In this document: positions 17,960-28,000 of the stretch, one piece after another
Layout: the number at the start of each line of letters is the position of its first letter
Position numbering within the stretch: position 1 is the stretch's first letter
NCBI RefSeq assembly: GCF_007097155.1
Contig: NZ_VJWA01000002.1
Span: forward strand, 558,001-622,000
DNA length: 64,000 nucleotides
From: Glacieibacterium frigidum
GTDB lineage: Bacteria > Pseudomonadota > Alphaproteobacteria > Sphingomonadales > Sphingomonadaceae
Direction of reading: 5' to 3'
Made by a program: the position numbers and the translations under genes
Notes under the pieces: generated by a model
The model's input: the letters and a program-made list of their open reading frames with translations, nothing else
Database searches by the model: none
Told to the model about the DNA's origin: nothing

Positions 17960-18985
17960 ATGAAAAGGCTTGCTTTAGCTTCTTTCGCGGCTTGCTTACA
18001 ATTGATTTCCACATCGTCAGCCGAGGCGGCCCGGCTCGAAATTCTCGTCCCAGCCTATTTTTACCCCGGCACCGGGACAAATGATTGGGGCCGTCTTACT
18101 GAAGCTGTCGCATCGGGCGTGCCGGTAACGGCGATCATGAACCCCAGTAGCGGCCCGGGCGCCACCCCGAATGGCGACTACGTTGCAGCGATCTCGGCAT
18201 TCCGCTCGGCTGGCGGAAAAGTACTGGGATACGTCCCTTCGGGTTATGTCGGACAGCAAGTGAGCGCCGACTCATCCTGCCAGCCTGCGTCTGGCGCAAC
18301 CTACAGTCCAAGTGACGTCGTTGCCTGCGCCTCACTATACCGATCGCTGTACGACGTGGATGGTATCTTCGTGGATGAGAAGGGTCCTCTAACGCCCACT
18401 ACGGCTGAAGCCGACGTGCTTTCATTTTATCAGTTGGTATACCACGGCATCAAGGCGGTCGACGCCGCGTGGGAGATCACGGGAAATCCAGGTACGGCCG
18501 CGTCGGAGGCCCTGCTGTGGACGGGCGCTACAGGCGCTGCCGATAACCTTGTCACGTTCGAGAATGTCGGGTCGGAGTTTGCCTCGGTCGGACCTCCACC
18601 CTACCAAGCAGAATATGACGCCTCGAGATTTGGCGCCCTGTTGATCGAGACTGATCCAGGCTTTGATCTAGAAAACAGCCTTGCTTTGGCCTCATCACGC
18701 AACTTCGGACAGATATACTTTACGGACGACGCGAGGCCAAATCCTTACGACCGACTGCCAAGTTACTGGGATGAACAGGTATCGGCCGTGAAAAAATTCA
18801 ATGCAGCGTCCGCTGTCCCCGAGCCAGGATCTTGGATGATGCTGATCGCAGGTTTCGCAGCACTAGGGTTTGCAATGCGACGCCGTCCATTCCTGGGAAA
18901 ATCAAAGCTCGTTGCAGTGCAGCGCCGCGACGAACAACGAAGTCAAGTGGCTGACAGGTCGGTCAGCGGGGGGCTCGCTGCATGA
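17960..18985 (+). CDS. Secreted spherulin-4/GH135-like protein with PEP-CTERM anchor
   Basis: The 341-residue product starts at ATG 17960 behind GGGAG, with a signal peptide ending SSAEAA. The body matches spherulin-4 proteins: LEILVPAYFYPG, VTAIMNPSSGPG, SAGGKVLGYVPSGY and the acidic VDGIFVDE strand. Eukaryotic spherulin-4 proteins include GH135 glycosidases acting on amino-sugar polymers, so a glycan hydrolase role is reasonable. Near residue 300 is VPEPGSWMMLIAGFAALGF followed by MRRR, a PEP-CTERM sorting signal for exosortase processing. About 30 further residues follow the Arg cluster, which is unusual; the frame may have drifted at its 3' end. Confidence 0.82.
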   Translation: MKRLALASFAACLQLISTSSAEAARLEILVPAYFYPGTGTNDWGRLTEAVASGVPVTAIMNPSSGPGATPNGDYVAAISAFRSAGGKVLGYVPSGYVGQQVSADSSCQPASGATYSPSDVVACASLYRSLYDVDGIFVDEKGPLTPTTAEADVLSFYQLVYHGIKAVDAAWEITGNPGTAASEALLWTGATGAADNLVTFENVGSEFASVGPPPYQAEYDASRFGALLIETDPGFDLENSLALASSRNFGQIYFTDDARPNPYDRLPSYWDEQVSAVKKFNAASAVPEPGSWMMLIAGFAALGFAMRRRPFLGKSKLVAVQRRDEQRSQVADRSVSGGLAA

Positions 18986-19005
18986 CTTGGGTCAAGGAGA
19001 CGTTG

Positions 19006-20355
19006 ATGGTCGAGACGCCTGCCGCCGCGCCTTTCTATGCACAAGGCAATTTCGCCCCCGTCGACTTGGAGGTGTTCCAGGAACATCTGCGCGTGGAAGG
19101 CTCAGTCCCACCGGAGCTTGACGGGCTGTACCTTCGAAACGGACCAAATCCACTGGACCATGACTTTACCAGGCACTGGTTCGTCGGCGATGGCATGCTT
19201 CACGGCGTCGACCTGTCCGGTGGCGCCGCCCGCTGGTACCGTAACCGTTATGTCCAGACGGATAGGCTTGCCGATAAGCGGGGCGGGAAAGTGGCGCCGG
19301 ACGCGCACCGCCTTGGCCGCAGCGAGGCCAACACCAACGTCATCGCGCATGCCGGCAGGATCCTTGCGCTGGTCGAAGACGCGGTGCCGACGGAGGTCGC
19401 GCCCACGCTCAGGACCGTCGGCGCCTACGACTTCAACGGGCGCTTGGCGACCCCGTGCACGGCCCATCCGGTCATCTGCCCACTGACGGGCGAACTCCAC
19501 TTCTTCGGCTATTCGGCCCGGGAACCGGTGGTCACCTACCATGTGGCAGACCAGGCAGGGGAGCTGATACGCTCCGTCGAGATCGCGGTTGGCGCACCCA
19601 CGATGATGCACGGCTTCGCGATCACTGCACGCAAGGCAGTGTTCATGGACCTGCCGGTCGTCGCCGACGATAGCCTCCTCACGACAGGGATCCCGTTCCG
19701 CTGGGCGGACGACTACGGCGCGCGGGTCGGCCTGATCGATCGCGGCGCGCTGGAGGACTCGGTGCGCTGGTTCGAAGTCGATCCCTGCTACGTGTTCCAC
19801 CCGCTCAACGCCTACGAGGACCATGACGGCTCCACGGTAGTGGATGTCGTGCGCTACGATGACTTCTGGCGAGGAGGGCCCGGCACGAAGGGCATCGAGC
19901 CCGCCTATCTGCACCGGTGGCGCATCGATGCTGACGGACAAGTGTCCGAGGAGCGAAGAGACGACCGCACCATCGAGTTTCCCCGGGGGGACCCGCGCTA
20001 TATCGGGCTGCCCTACCGCTTCGGCTACGCCATCCGGACCGACGAGACCGGCAGCGGCATCGGCTCCCGGACGATGATCACTTATGACGTGGTGTCGGGC
20101 CGAAGCAGCGAGTTCAGCTTCGAGGAAGGCACCATCCTCAGCGAGTTCGTGTTGGTGCCCGCGTCTGCGGACGCGGCCGAGGGGGAGGGGTGGCTGGTCG
20201 GCTACGCCTACTCGTCGCGCAACGACACCAGCGCACTCGTTATCATGGATGCAGAGCGCATCGAGAAGGGGCCGGTTGCGCGGGTGTGGCTGCCTCAACG
20301 GGTGCCGCAGGGCTTCCACGGTAACTGGATACCGCGACAGGCTATAGGGGCGTGA
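19006..20355 (+). CDS. Carotenoid oxygenase (RPE65/lignostilbene dioxygenase family)
   Basis: The 449-residue protein begins at ATG 19006, chosen because AAGGAGA stands 6 nt upstream; an earlier ATG (18982) lacks this. Family motifs are clear: PPELDGLYLRNGPNP near the N-terminus, the HWFVGDGMLHGV strand with an iron-ligand histidine, TAHPVICPLTGELHFFGY, MMHGFAIT, FHPLNAYED and the final GFHGNW histidine. Members use Fe(II) to cleave carotenoid or stilbene C=C bonds with O2. Sphingomonads make carotenoids and degrade lignin stilbenes, so either substrate is possible. An MFS gene follows 33 nt later. Confidence 0.9.
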   Translation: MVETPAAAPFYAQGNFAPVDLEVFQEHLRVEGSVPPELDGLYLRNGPNPLDHDFTRHWFVGDGMLHGVDLSGGAARWYRNRYVQTDRLADKRGGKVAPDAHRLGRSEANTNVIAHAGRILALVEDAVPTEVAPTLRTVGAYDFNGRLATPCTAHPVICPLTGELHFFGYSAREPVVTYHVADQAGELIRSVEIAVGAPTMMHGFAITARKAVFMDLPVVADDSLLTTGIPFRWADDYGARVGLIDRGALEDSVRWFEVDPCYVFHPLNAYEDHDGSTVVDVVRYDDFWRGGPGTKGIEPAYLHRWRIDADGQVSEERRDDRTIEFPRGDPRYIGLPYRFGYAIRTDETGSGIGSRTMITYDVVSGRSSEFSFEEGTILSEFVLVPASADAAEGEGWLVGYAYSSRNDTSALVIMDAERIEKGPVARVWLPQRVPQGFHGNWIPRQAIGA

Positions 20356-20388
20356 CGCCGCCTTGGGCACGCGAACCGGGCGCCGGTC

Positions 20389-21864
20389 ATGGATACGACC
20401 GAGGATCCGGTGGCAGGTCTCGCTCCGGTAGTATCCCGACTTCGGCCGATGACTGATCGGTCAGTTGCCTCCCGCGCCGCTGGCGGTGCCACGCGCAACG
20501 CTGGGCTCTCGCCGAGCGCGATCGCATGGTCGTTGATGGAGGCCGGACGGACGACCTACGTCGTCCTGGTCCTCATCTACGTCTTCGTCCCCTATCTTGC
20601 GTCCGTGCTGTCCCCGGATCCGGTCGCGGGACAGACACTTATCGCAAACGTCAATCTCGGCGCGGGCATCGCGGCCGCGATGGCGGCGCCGCTGCTCGGC
20701 ACGACCATCGATCACCTTGGCAGGCGCAAGCCGCTGCTGATCGGCCTCACCCTGCTGACGGTCCCGGTCGCCTGCGCGCTCTGGTTCGCAGCGCCGGGCA
20801 TGCTGTCGCTGATGCAGATTGCCGCTCTGCTCGCGGTCTCCGCGGTCCTGTTCAGTCTCGCCGAGGTGGTACAGAACTCCCTCCTCGTCCACGCCGCGAG
20901 GCCCGACGAGCGCGCCCGTGCGTCCGGCCTTGGTTTCACGGTTGGCCATGCGACCTCGGTGGCGGCGATGCTGTTCGTGCTGTGGGCGTTCGTGCTTCCC
21001 GCCTCCATGTCGTCGTCATGGCTGCCCGATCGTCCGTTGTTTGGGCTCGACGCCGCTTCGCACCAGCCGGAGCGGCTCGTCGGGCCGCTGTGCGGCCTTG
21101 TCATTCTCACCTGCGTGATACCCTTCATCTTGCTGACGCGGGACGCCCCCGCCCGGCGGACCACGGTCGGCCAAGCGCTACGCGCGGGCTTTGCCGACCT
21201 GCGGGGCATGTTCGCGATGCTGCGGGAGGCGCCGGAAGCCCGCACGTTTCTCATCGGCCGCATGATCTTCGCCGACGCGCTCGCCGGGATCATCGTCTTC
21301 TCCGGTGTCTTCGGCGCAGGTGTGCTGGGGTGGGGCCCGCGAGAGCTGATGATCGAGGGCCTGCTGGCCAGCGTGTTTGCCGCCGGCGGCGGCATCTTCG
21401 CCGCCAAGCTCGATCTGGGCCTTGGCGTGAAGCGATCGCTGCTGATCAGCCTCGTGGGCTGCTTCCTGTGCATCGTGACGAAGATGAGCATCGGGCAGGA
21501 CCATATTCTCTTCGTCCTTCCCTACGATCCTGCCGTGCAGGGGCGCCCGTGGAGCCTAGCGCTCTTCGATACGTGGCCCGAATGGATCTATATCGGGGCC
21601 GATTTTTGCATCAGCGTATTCCTTACGGCCGCCTTGTCATCAAGCCGAACGATGATGGCGGAACTCGCGCCGCCCGAGCGGACTGCGGCTTTCTTCGGCC
21701 TGTTCGCGCTGACGCCGCGCTCGGCGCCGTGGATTTGCCCGCTGCTGGTTGGACTTGCCACCACAACCTTCGGCTCGCAGCAGATGGGCTTCTTGCCCAT
21801 CGCCGTCATGATCGCGATCGGCATCGCGGTGCTGATCAGGGTCAAGGCGCCGGGGCCGCCCTGA
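20389..21864 (+). CDS. MFS transporter, UMF1/Atg22-like
   Basis: The product is 491 residues with about 12 membrane segments. The first helix (AIAWSLMEAGRTTYVVLVLIYVFVPYL) resembles the WALFDWARNPY...IYVFAPY pattern of the UMF1 family. The loop DHLGRRKPLLIG is the usual MFS motif A. Either the first ATG or ATG 20449 may be used; the first 45 residues are hydrophilic. It is 33 nt downstream of the carotenoid oxygenase gene and probably co-transcribed, so it may move the oxygenase's substrate or product. This pairing is an inference. Confidence 0.75.
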   Translation: MDTTEDPVAGLAPVVSRLRPMTDRSVASRAAGGATRNAGLSPSAIAWSLMEAGRTTYVVLVLIYVFVPYLASVLSPDPVAGQTLIANVNLGAGIAAAMAAPLLGTTIDHLGRRKPLLIGLTLLTVPVACALWFAAPGMLSLMQIAALLAVSAVLFSLAEVVQNSLLVHAARPDERARASGLGFTVGHATSVAAMLFVLWAFVLPASMSSSWLPDRPLFGLDAASHQPERLVGPLCGLVILTCVIPFILLTRDAPARRTTVGQALRAGFADLRGMFAMLREAPEARTFLIGRMIFADALAGIIVFSGVFGAGVLGWGPRELMIEGLLASVFAAGGGIFAAKLDLGLGVKRSLLISLVGCFLCIVTKMSIGQDHILFVLPYDPAVQGRPWSLALFDTWPEWIYIGADFCISVFLTAALSSSRTMMAELAPPERTAAFFGLFALTPRSAPWICPLLVGLATTTFGSQQMGFLPIAVMIAIGIAVLIRVKAPGPP

Positions 21865-21912
21865 TGAACAATGCCGACGACATTGTCTTCGTAAGATTGG
21901 CGAGAAAGAGTC

Positions 21913-23418
21913 ATGACGCTGTCGCAGGCAATAGGTTTGTTCGTGTTCTTGCTCGTCTCGCCTGCGGGAGTGTCGGCGCAGAATACCGACGAGGCAGTCG
22001 TCGAGCGCGCGCATCAGTTAAGGCTTGGCGGAGAGCTGCTGCGCTACAAAAGCTACTCGGGCCGCATCCCGATCCGCGTGGGCGGCACGGATACCCCGCG
22101 CGCGCACATGTTCTACGTCGCGTATCGCGTGACACCGAAGATCGGCGAGGTGCGCCCGTTGACCATCATCTGGAACGGCGGTCCGGGCGGTTCGATGATG
22201 TCGATGCTGATGGGCGGGCAAGGGCCCAAGCGTACCGACGCCGGCACCGTCATCGACAATGACGACACGCTGCTCGGCGACACTGACCTGCTCTACATCG
22301 ATGCGGTCGGCAGCGGTTTCAGCCGGCTGGCGACGCCGGACGATGCGGCGGCCTTCTATCAAACCAGGGGTGACAACGATGCCTTCGTCGAGTGCATTCT
22401 CGGCTGGCGTCGGCTGTTCGCTGCCGAGGACCAGACAATCTATCTCGCTGGTGTGAGCTGGGGCGCCTATCGCGTCGCTGCTGTCGCGCATGCATTGACG
22501 ATCCGTGGCGTCGCTGTCGGTGGCGGCGCGGCGATGGCGGGGCGCAACGGTCTCGCCCGCCCTGGCGCGGAAACGCGGTTCGCGCCGCTCGGCATCGTCC
22601 ATTATCCGCGTGTCGCTGCGCTGCACGGCCGGCTGGCCCCGTCGTTGGGTCCGGACATCGATCGTGTCGAAGCCGAGGCGAGTCGATGGGCGACGACGGT
22701 CTATCTGCCCGCGCTCGCACGCAGGTCGACGCTGCGTCCCGACGAGCGGGAGGCGATCGCTGCGCGTCTTTCTCTCTACATCGGGCTATCACTCGAACGG
22801 ATCGACCGCAGCCGGCTGACCGTGACGCCGAAGGAGATGACCGAGGGGCTGCTGGCGGATCGCTCCCAGAAACTAGCGGCGTTCGACATGCGACGGATCG
22901 TTTCCTCCGCGCTTGCGCAGCCACCCGCTCGCCGGTCACCGGGCGAGCACTATGTCCGAACGCAACTAGGATACCGGACAAGCCTGTCGTATCTGCCTCT
23001 GGTCTGGGACGCGGCGCGCATTGACGGGTTCGTCCCGACGTCGCCGCCCGAATGGAACTACCTCGACGGGTATCATGCCGACGGACTCGACCGCGCATCG
23101 CATGCGGCAGCAGATCGCGCGACGATGGCGCAAGGATATCCTCCCGGTGGCCAGGAGCTTCCGCTGGCGGCGGATGCGATGCGTGCTAACCCCGCCATGC
23201 GTATGCTGGTCGTCCACGGACGATACGATGCACTTCCGGCCAGTTGCGCCAGTACCGAGGCGCAACTGGCTGAGATCGAGCCTGCGCTGCGTCGACGCGT
23301 TACATTTGTCTGTGTCGATAGCGGCCATGCGTTGTTCGTAGGCGATGCCGGCATCCGGAAGCGCGTCAACCGGGAGTTGAAGGCGCTCATACTTAGTCAG
23401 GGCCGAAAAACCGGCTGA
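21913..23418 (+). CDS. Serine carboxypeptidase-like S10 peptidase
   Basis: The 501-residue secreted protein has a signal peptide (cut after GVSA). It carries the S10 hallmarks: WNGGPGGS at about residue 87 (oxyanion hole), the nucleophile Ser182 in AGVSWGAY, Asp in VHGRYDAL near residue 438 and His in DSGHALF near residue 470. The nucleophile motif reads GVSWG rather than the classic GESYxG, as in other alpha-proteobacterial homologues. It should act in the periplasm on peptides or acyl esters. It follows the transporter by 48 nt and may be part of the same operon. Confidence 0.85.
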   Translation: MTLSQAIGLFVFLLVSPAGVSAQNTDEAVVERAHQLRLGGELLRYKSYSGRIPIRVGGTDTPRAHMFYVAYRVTPKIGEVRPLTIIWNGGPGGSMMSMLMGGQGPKRTDAGTVIDNDDTLLGDTDLLYIDAVGSGFSRLATPDDAAAFYQTRGDNDAFVECILGWRRLFAAEDQTIYLAGVSWGAYRVAAVAHALTIRGVAVGGGAAMAGRNGLARPGAETRFAPLGIVHYPRVAALHGRLAPSLGPDIDRVEAEASRWATTVYLPALARRSTLRPDEREAIAARLSLYIGLSLERIDRSRLTVTPKEMTEGLLADRSQKLAAFDMRRIVSSALAQPPARRSPGEHYVRTQLGYRTSLSYLPLVWDAARIDGFVPTSPPEWNYLDGYHADGLDRASHAAADRATMAQGYPPGGQELPLAADAMRANPAMRMLVVHGRYDALPASCASTEAQLAEIEPALRRRVTFVCVDSGHALFVGDAGIRKRVNRELKALILSQGRKTG

Positions 23419-23425
23419 AGGACGG

Positions 23426-23560
23426 CTAGATGTCACGCATCGCTGCGATCAGTGCGTCCACTGCGGCCGTGGTCGTGAACAGATGAGGCGCGATCCGTAC
23501 GACACTCGCCACCCCGCGCGCATCCATGTCCAGAGGGGGCGTAGAGGCGATTGGGGGTGC
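23426..23560 (-). pseudogene. C-terminal fragment of a class-V aminotransferase-like gene
   Basis: The end of a minus-strand frame reads ARGVASVVRIAPHLFTTTAAVDALIAAMRDI. This resembles the last strand and helix of class-V PLP enzymes (cysteine desulfurase or isopenicillin-N-epimerase type: VRxSPHxxNTxAEVDxLxxAL). Upstream of about 23560 the similarity stops and no catalytic lysine segment is present in any frame. It is most likely a leftover of a deleted gene. Confidence is limited because the fragment is short. Confidence 0.35.
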
Positions 23561-23823
23561 TGAATCCGCGATGCCCGCGAAGCCATTTGCGGCCGCTGGC
23601 AGCAAGCCCGTGGCAACGAATGCGCGCAACGGCTACCGGTCTTTGGCCGAGCACCTGGCAGGCTTTCGAAGAGCCGCCTTGCCCGGTTCGGCAGGTTGCC
23701 TTCGGGCATCGCAACGACTCTTGATGTATATGGCGCCTGCTGCATTTCCGGTCGGATTGGCGCAACGACCGGCTGCGAGCCCTTCGGCCATTATTCTGTA
23801 CGCTGCGGCCAAGCCAACAGATC

Positions 23824-23854
23824 TTGACCTCGACTATAGCTGAGGTTCTAGAGA
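23824..23854 (+). promoter_or_regulatory. SoxR-box promoter of the RND efflux operon
   Basis: A -35-like TTGACC (23824-23829) is followed by a 19-nt spacer and TAGAGA as a weak -10. The spacer region contains the dyad ACCTCGACTATAGCTGAGGT (23827-23846), which pairs 8 of 10 positions. This is the layout of SoxR targets: ACCTC...GAGGT arms inside a promoter with an overlong 19-bp spacer that SoxR untwists when oxidised. The operon it precedes ends with a soxR gene, which supports the call. Confidence 0.75.
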
Positions 23855-23920
23855 GTGTGTCGGCACGCTTCTGCGAGCCTCCCGCTGGTCAGCCGGCGGG
23901 GTCTCGTTCGCGGAGCCGAC

Positions 23921-25024
23921 ATGGATCTAACCCCCAGCCAGAGCCCTCAGCGCCGACGATCGCGCAGACCCATGCTGGTAGCGGTCGTGGCGCTCTTGGT
24001 GATCTTCGCTGCGGTCTTCGCGTGGCGCACCACGCGGGCGGCATCTGGCAAACCCTACGCGCCGCCTCCCGTCGAAGTGTCCGCCATGACGGTGCGCGCC
24101 GAGACATTGCCGCAAGCTCTGGAAGCAAACGGTACGCTTCAAGCGGTACGCGAAGTGCTTCTTGCCCCGGAGGTGCCGGGCCGTGTGACCTCCATTCGCT
24201 TTGAGGCAGGCCAGCGCGTGGGCCAGGGAGCCACGCTCGTGCGCATGTTCGACGCCCCCGAACGCGCCGATCGGTCGGCCGCTGTTGCACGCGTCCGCTT
24301 CGCCGAAATCCAGTTCGAGCGTTCGCGCGAGCTTGCGCCCACCGGTGCCGAGCCGCGCCAGTTGCTCCAGCAGCGCGAAGCGGAACTGGTGCAGGCGCGC
24401 GCCGCGATCGAGCAGCTGGATGCTCGCATCATGCAGAAAAGCGTGCGTGCACCATTCGCGGGGCAGATCGGTATCCGGCAGGTGAACCCCGGCCAATATG
24501 TCAACGCCGGCGATCCGATCGCGACATTGACGGCGCTCGACCGGCTCTACGTGAACTTCGGGGTCCCACAACAGGAGCTCGCCAAGCTGCACGTCGGCGG
24601 TACGGTTTCGGTCCGCAGTGATGCGGCACCGGGCCGGGCGTTCACGGCGCGCATCAATGCGATCGAACCGCGCGTGGGTGGCGATACGCGCAATGTCTCG
24701 GTGCAAGCGGTGATGACAAACCCGGGTGACCTGCGTCCTGGCCTGTATGTGACGGTCGGCGTCGCGCAGGCGTCACGCGGCAATGCGATCCTCGTGCCGT
24801 CGACGGCGATCCAGACTTCAGCGTCGGGTGACAGTGTCTATGTCGTGCGAGGTGGCAAGGCGGCACTGCTGCCGGTCACTGTCGGTTCCGAAGTGGGCAC
24901 GCGCACAATCGTCGAGAGCGGCGTGAAGGCCGGCGATGTCGTCGTGACAACCGGCCAGCTGCGGCTTCAGCCGGGCGGCGCGGTCACGGTCGCACAACCG
25001 TCTCCTGTGTCGGGCGGGCGCTGA
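23921..25024 (+). CDS. RND efflux periplasmic adaptor (membrane fusion protein)
   Basis: The 367-residue product starts at ATG 23921 (GGAG upstream). It has an N-terminal anchor helix (MLVAVVALLVIFAAVFAW), a biotinyl-lipoyl half (EVLLAPEVPGRVTSIRFEAGQRVGQG), a short helical hairpin (EAELVQARAAIEQLDAR), the second lipoyl half (VRAPFAGQIGIRQVNPGQYVNAGDPI) and the beta-barrel and membrane-proximal domains. It bridges the inner-membrane pump and the outer-membrane channel encoded next, 3 nt and about 3 kb downstream. Expression is probably induced by redox-active compounds through the SoxR box. Confidence 0.92.
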   Translation: MDLTPSQSPQRRRSRRPMLVAVVALLVIFAAVFAWRTTRAASGKPYAPPPVEVSAMTVRAETLPQALEANGTLQAVREVLLAPEVPGRVTSIRFEAGQRVGQGATLVRMFDAPERADRSAAVARVRFAEIQFERSRELAPTGAEPRQLLQQREAELVQARAAIEQLDARIMQKSVRAPFAGQIGIRQVNPGQYVNAGDPIATLTALDRLYVNFGVPQQELAKLHVGGTVSVRSDAAPGRAFTARINAIEPRVGGDTRNVSVQAVMTNPGDLRPGLYVTVGVAQASRGNAILVPSTAIQTSASGDSVYVVRGGKAALLPVTVGSEVGTRTIVESGVKAGDVVVTTGQLRLQPGGAVTVAQPSPVSGGR

Positions 25025-25027
25025 GCC

Positions 25028-28000
25028 ATGCGCTTCACCGATCTCTTCATTCGCCGGCCAATCCTGTCGGTTGTGGTCAGCCTGCTGATCCTGCTGGTCG
25101 GGCTCGCCGCGTTGTTCGGTCTGCCGGTGCGGCAATATCCTGACCTGCAAAGCGCCACGATTACCGTAGACACGCATTTTCCCGGTGCGACCCAGGACGT
25201 CATGCAGGGCTTCGTCACCCAGCCCATCGCGCAGTCGATCGCGACGGCGAGCGGCATCGAATATCTCACTTCGACCTCGACGATGGGGCGCAGCCAGATA
25301 AAGGCGAAGCTGGTCCTGAACGCCGATGCCGATCGCGCGCTTACCGAGATTCTCGCCAAGGTGCAGCAGGTGAAGTACCGGCTGCCGCAAGGCGCGTTCG
25401 ATCCGGTGATTGCCAAGATCACCGATGGGGCCTCGGCGGTCCAGTACATCGCGTTCCGCGGTGACCGATACACGCCGTCGCAGCTGCGCGACTTCGTAAC
25501 GCGCGTCGCGCAACCGCTGTTCACCTCGATCCCGGGCGTCGCTTCCGCCGAGATATCCGGCGGCAGCCCGCTCGCGATGCGTGTGTGGATCGATCCGGTG
25601 AAGCTCGCTGCGCGCGCCCTGTCTGCCGGCGATATCGCCGCAGCTCTGCGCGCCAATAACGTGCAGGCCGCGCCGGGACGGTTGAACGGCGGATTGACTG
25701 TTACGGACATCACGGCCGCGACCGACTTGCGCAGCCTCGACGACTTCCGCGACATGGTGGTGAAGACCGGCGACGACGGCTTGGTGCGGCTTCGCGACGT
25801 CGGGACGGTCGAGATCGGCGGGCAGAACTACGACAGCTCGGCATGGTCCGACGGCAAGCGTTCGGTGATCATCGCGATCACGCCGACGCCCGACGGCAAC
25901 CCGCTCGATATCGTCAAAGCGGCGATGGCGCTGATCCCGCAAATTCAGCGATCGGCCCCGCCGGGGGTCGTCGTCAGGAGTCAGTTCGATGTCGCGCATT
26001 TCGTCGAAGCGTCGATCAGCGAGGTCGAGCACACCCTGGTCGAGGCGATCATCATCGTCGTCGTCGTTATCTTTCTGTTCCTTGGTTCGCTCCGCGCGGT
26101 CATCATCCCGGTGGTGACGATACCGCTGTCGCTGATCGGCACGGCGGCGCTGATGCTGGCGTTCGGCTTTTCGATCAATCTCCTGACGTTGCTCGCGATG
26201 GTGCTGGCGATCGGGCTTGTCGTCGACGATGCGATCGTGGTCGTCGAGAACATCCACCGCCATATCGAAGACGGCCTCTCGCCCTTCGACGCGGCGATCC
26301 TGGGCGCGCGCGAGATCGTCGCACCGGTTATCGGGATGACGATTACGCTTGCGGCCGTGTATGCGCCGATCGGGCTTATGGGCGGCCTGACCGGCAGCCT
26401 GTTCCGCGAGTTCGCCTTCACGCTGGCGGGCGCGGTTGTGGTGTCCGGCGTCATCGCCTTGACGCTCTCCCCGATGATGAGCGCGAAACTGCTCAGCCGG
26501 AAGGTCACCGAGGGTCGCTTTGCCAAGCGTGTCGAGCACGTGTTCGAGCGCCTGTCAGGAGCCTATGCCCGTGCACTCGGCCAGACGCTGGTGCAGAGGC
26601 CGGTCGTCGTACTGATCTCAGTGGCAATGTTGGGCGGCACCGTCGTCATGTTCCTCGGCGCACAGCGCGAACTCGCACCGCAGGAGGACCAGGGTTACGT
26701 ATTCACCGCCACGCGCGCTCCACAATATGCCAGCATCGACTATACAGATCGCGTCTCCGACGACGTTCAGAAGCTGTTCCGGGCACTCCCCGAATACGAG
26801 AGCAGCTGGTTCGACAATGGCGGCGGCGGCCAGAATCTCGGCTTCGGCGGCGTAATCCTCAAGGAGTGGGAGGATCGTGCGCGGTCGGCGACCGACGTGC
26901 AGGGACAGCTGTTTGGCACCGCGAACGGCGTTCATGATGCCTCCGTCACACCGTTCCAGCCGGCCGCGCTGCCTGCGGCAAGCTCCGGACTGCCGTTCCA
27001 GATGGTGCTGCGATCGCCCGCCGATTTCAGCGCGCTCTATCAAAGCATGGAGGCGTTGAAGGGCGCGGCCTGGAAGAGCGGGCTTTTCGTATTCGTCGAC
27101 AGCGATCTCGCCTTCGACAATCGTACCGCGCGCATCCGCATCGATTCAGCCAAGGCGGGCGAGGTCGGCGTCACGATGCAGGCCGTCGCCGATACGCTCG
27201 CTACTCTGGTGGGTGAGAACTACGTTAACCGTTTCAACTTCCATGATCGGTCCTACGACGTCATTCCGCAGGTGCGTGGGCAGGACCGGCTGACGCCGGA
27301 GAACCTCGGCCGCTTCTACGTGCGGTCACGCTCAGGCCAGATGATCCCGCTGTCGACGGTCATGACCGTCGATGTGAAGCCGGGCGCCAATCGCTTGCCG
27401 CAGTTCAACCAGATGAACGCAGCGACCCTGTCGGGTGTCCTCGCGCCCGGGGTCACGATGGGGCAGGCGGTGGCGTTCATGGACGCGCAGCCGATGGCGC
27501 CGGGCATAACGGTCGACTGGTTGGCCGACAGCCGCCAATATGTACAGGAGGGCAACCGGCTGACCGTGTCTTTCGGTTTCGCGCTGATCGTGATCTTCCT
27601 CGTGCTCGCTGCGCAGTATGAGAGTTTCCGCGACCCGCTGGTGATCCTCGTCACCGTGCCGCTCGCGGTCTGCGGCGCGGTGCTGCCGCTGTATCTCGGC
27701 TTCACGACCCTCAACATCTACACGCAGATCGGGCTGGTGACGCTGATCGGGCTGATCTCGAAGCACGGCATCCTGATGGTGGCCTTTGCCAACGACGTGC
27801 AGCGCGAGCGAGGCTTTGATCGCGCGAGCGCGATCGTCGAGGCGGCGCGGGTGCGTATGCGACCGGTGTTGATGACGACGGCGGCAATGGTGGCCGGGCT
27901 GGTGCCACTGTTGTTCGCCGGCGGCGCGGGTCAGGCGAGCCGGTTCGCGATCGGGATCGTCGTGGTCATGGGCATGATGATCGGCACATTGTTCACGCTT

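Noticed and set aside
24818-26539. Long minus-strand open frame across the RND adaptor and permease genes
   Set aside because: Composition is His/Arg/Asp-rich noise antisense to an unmistakable RND permease.
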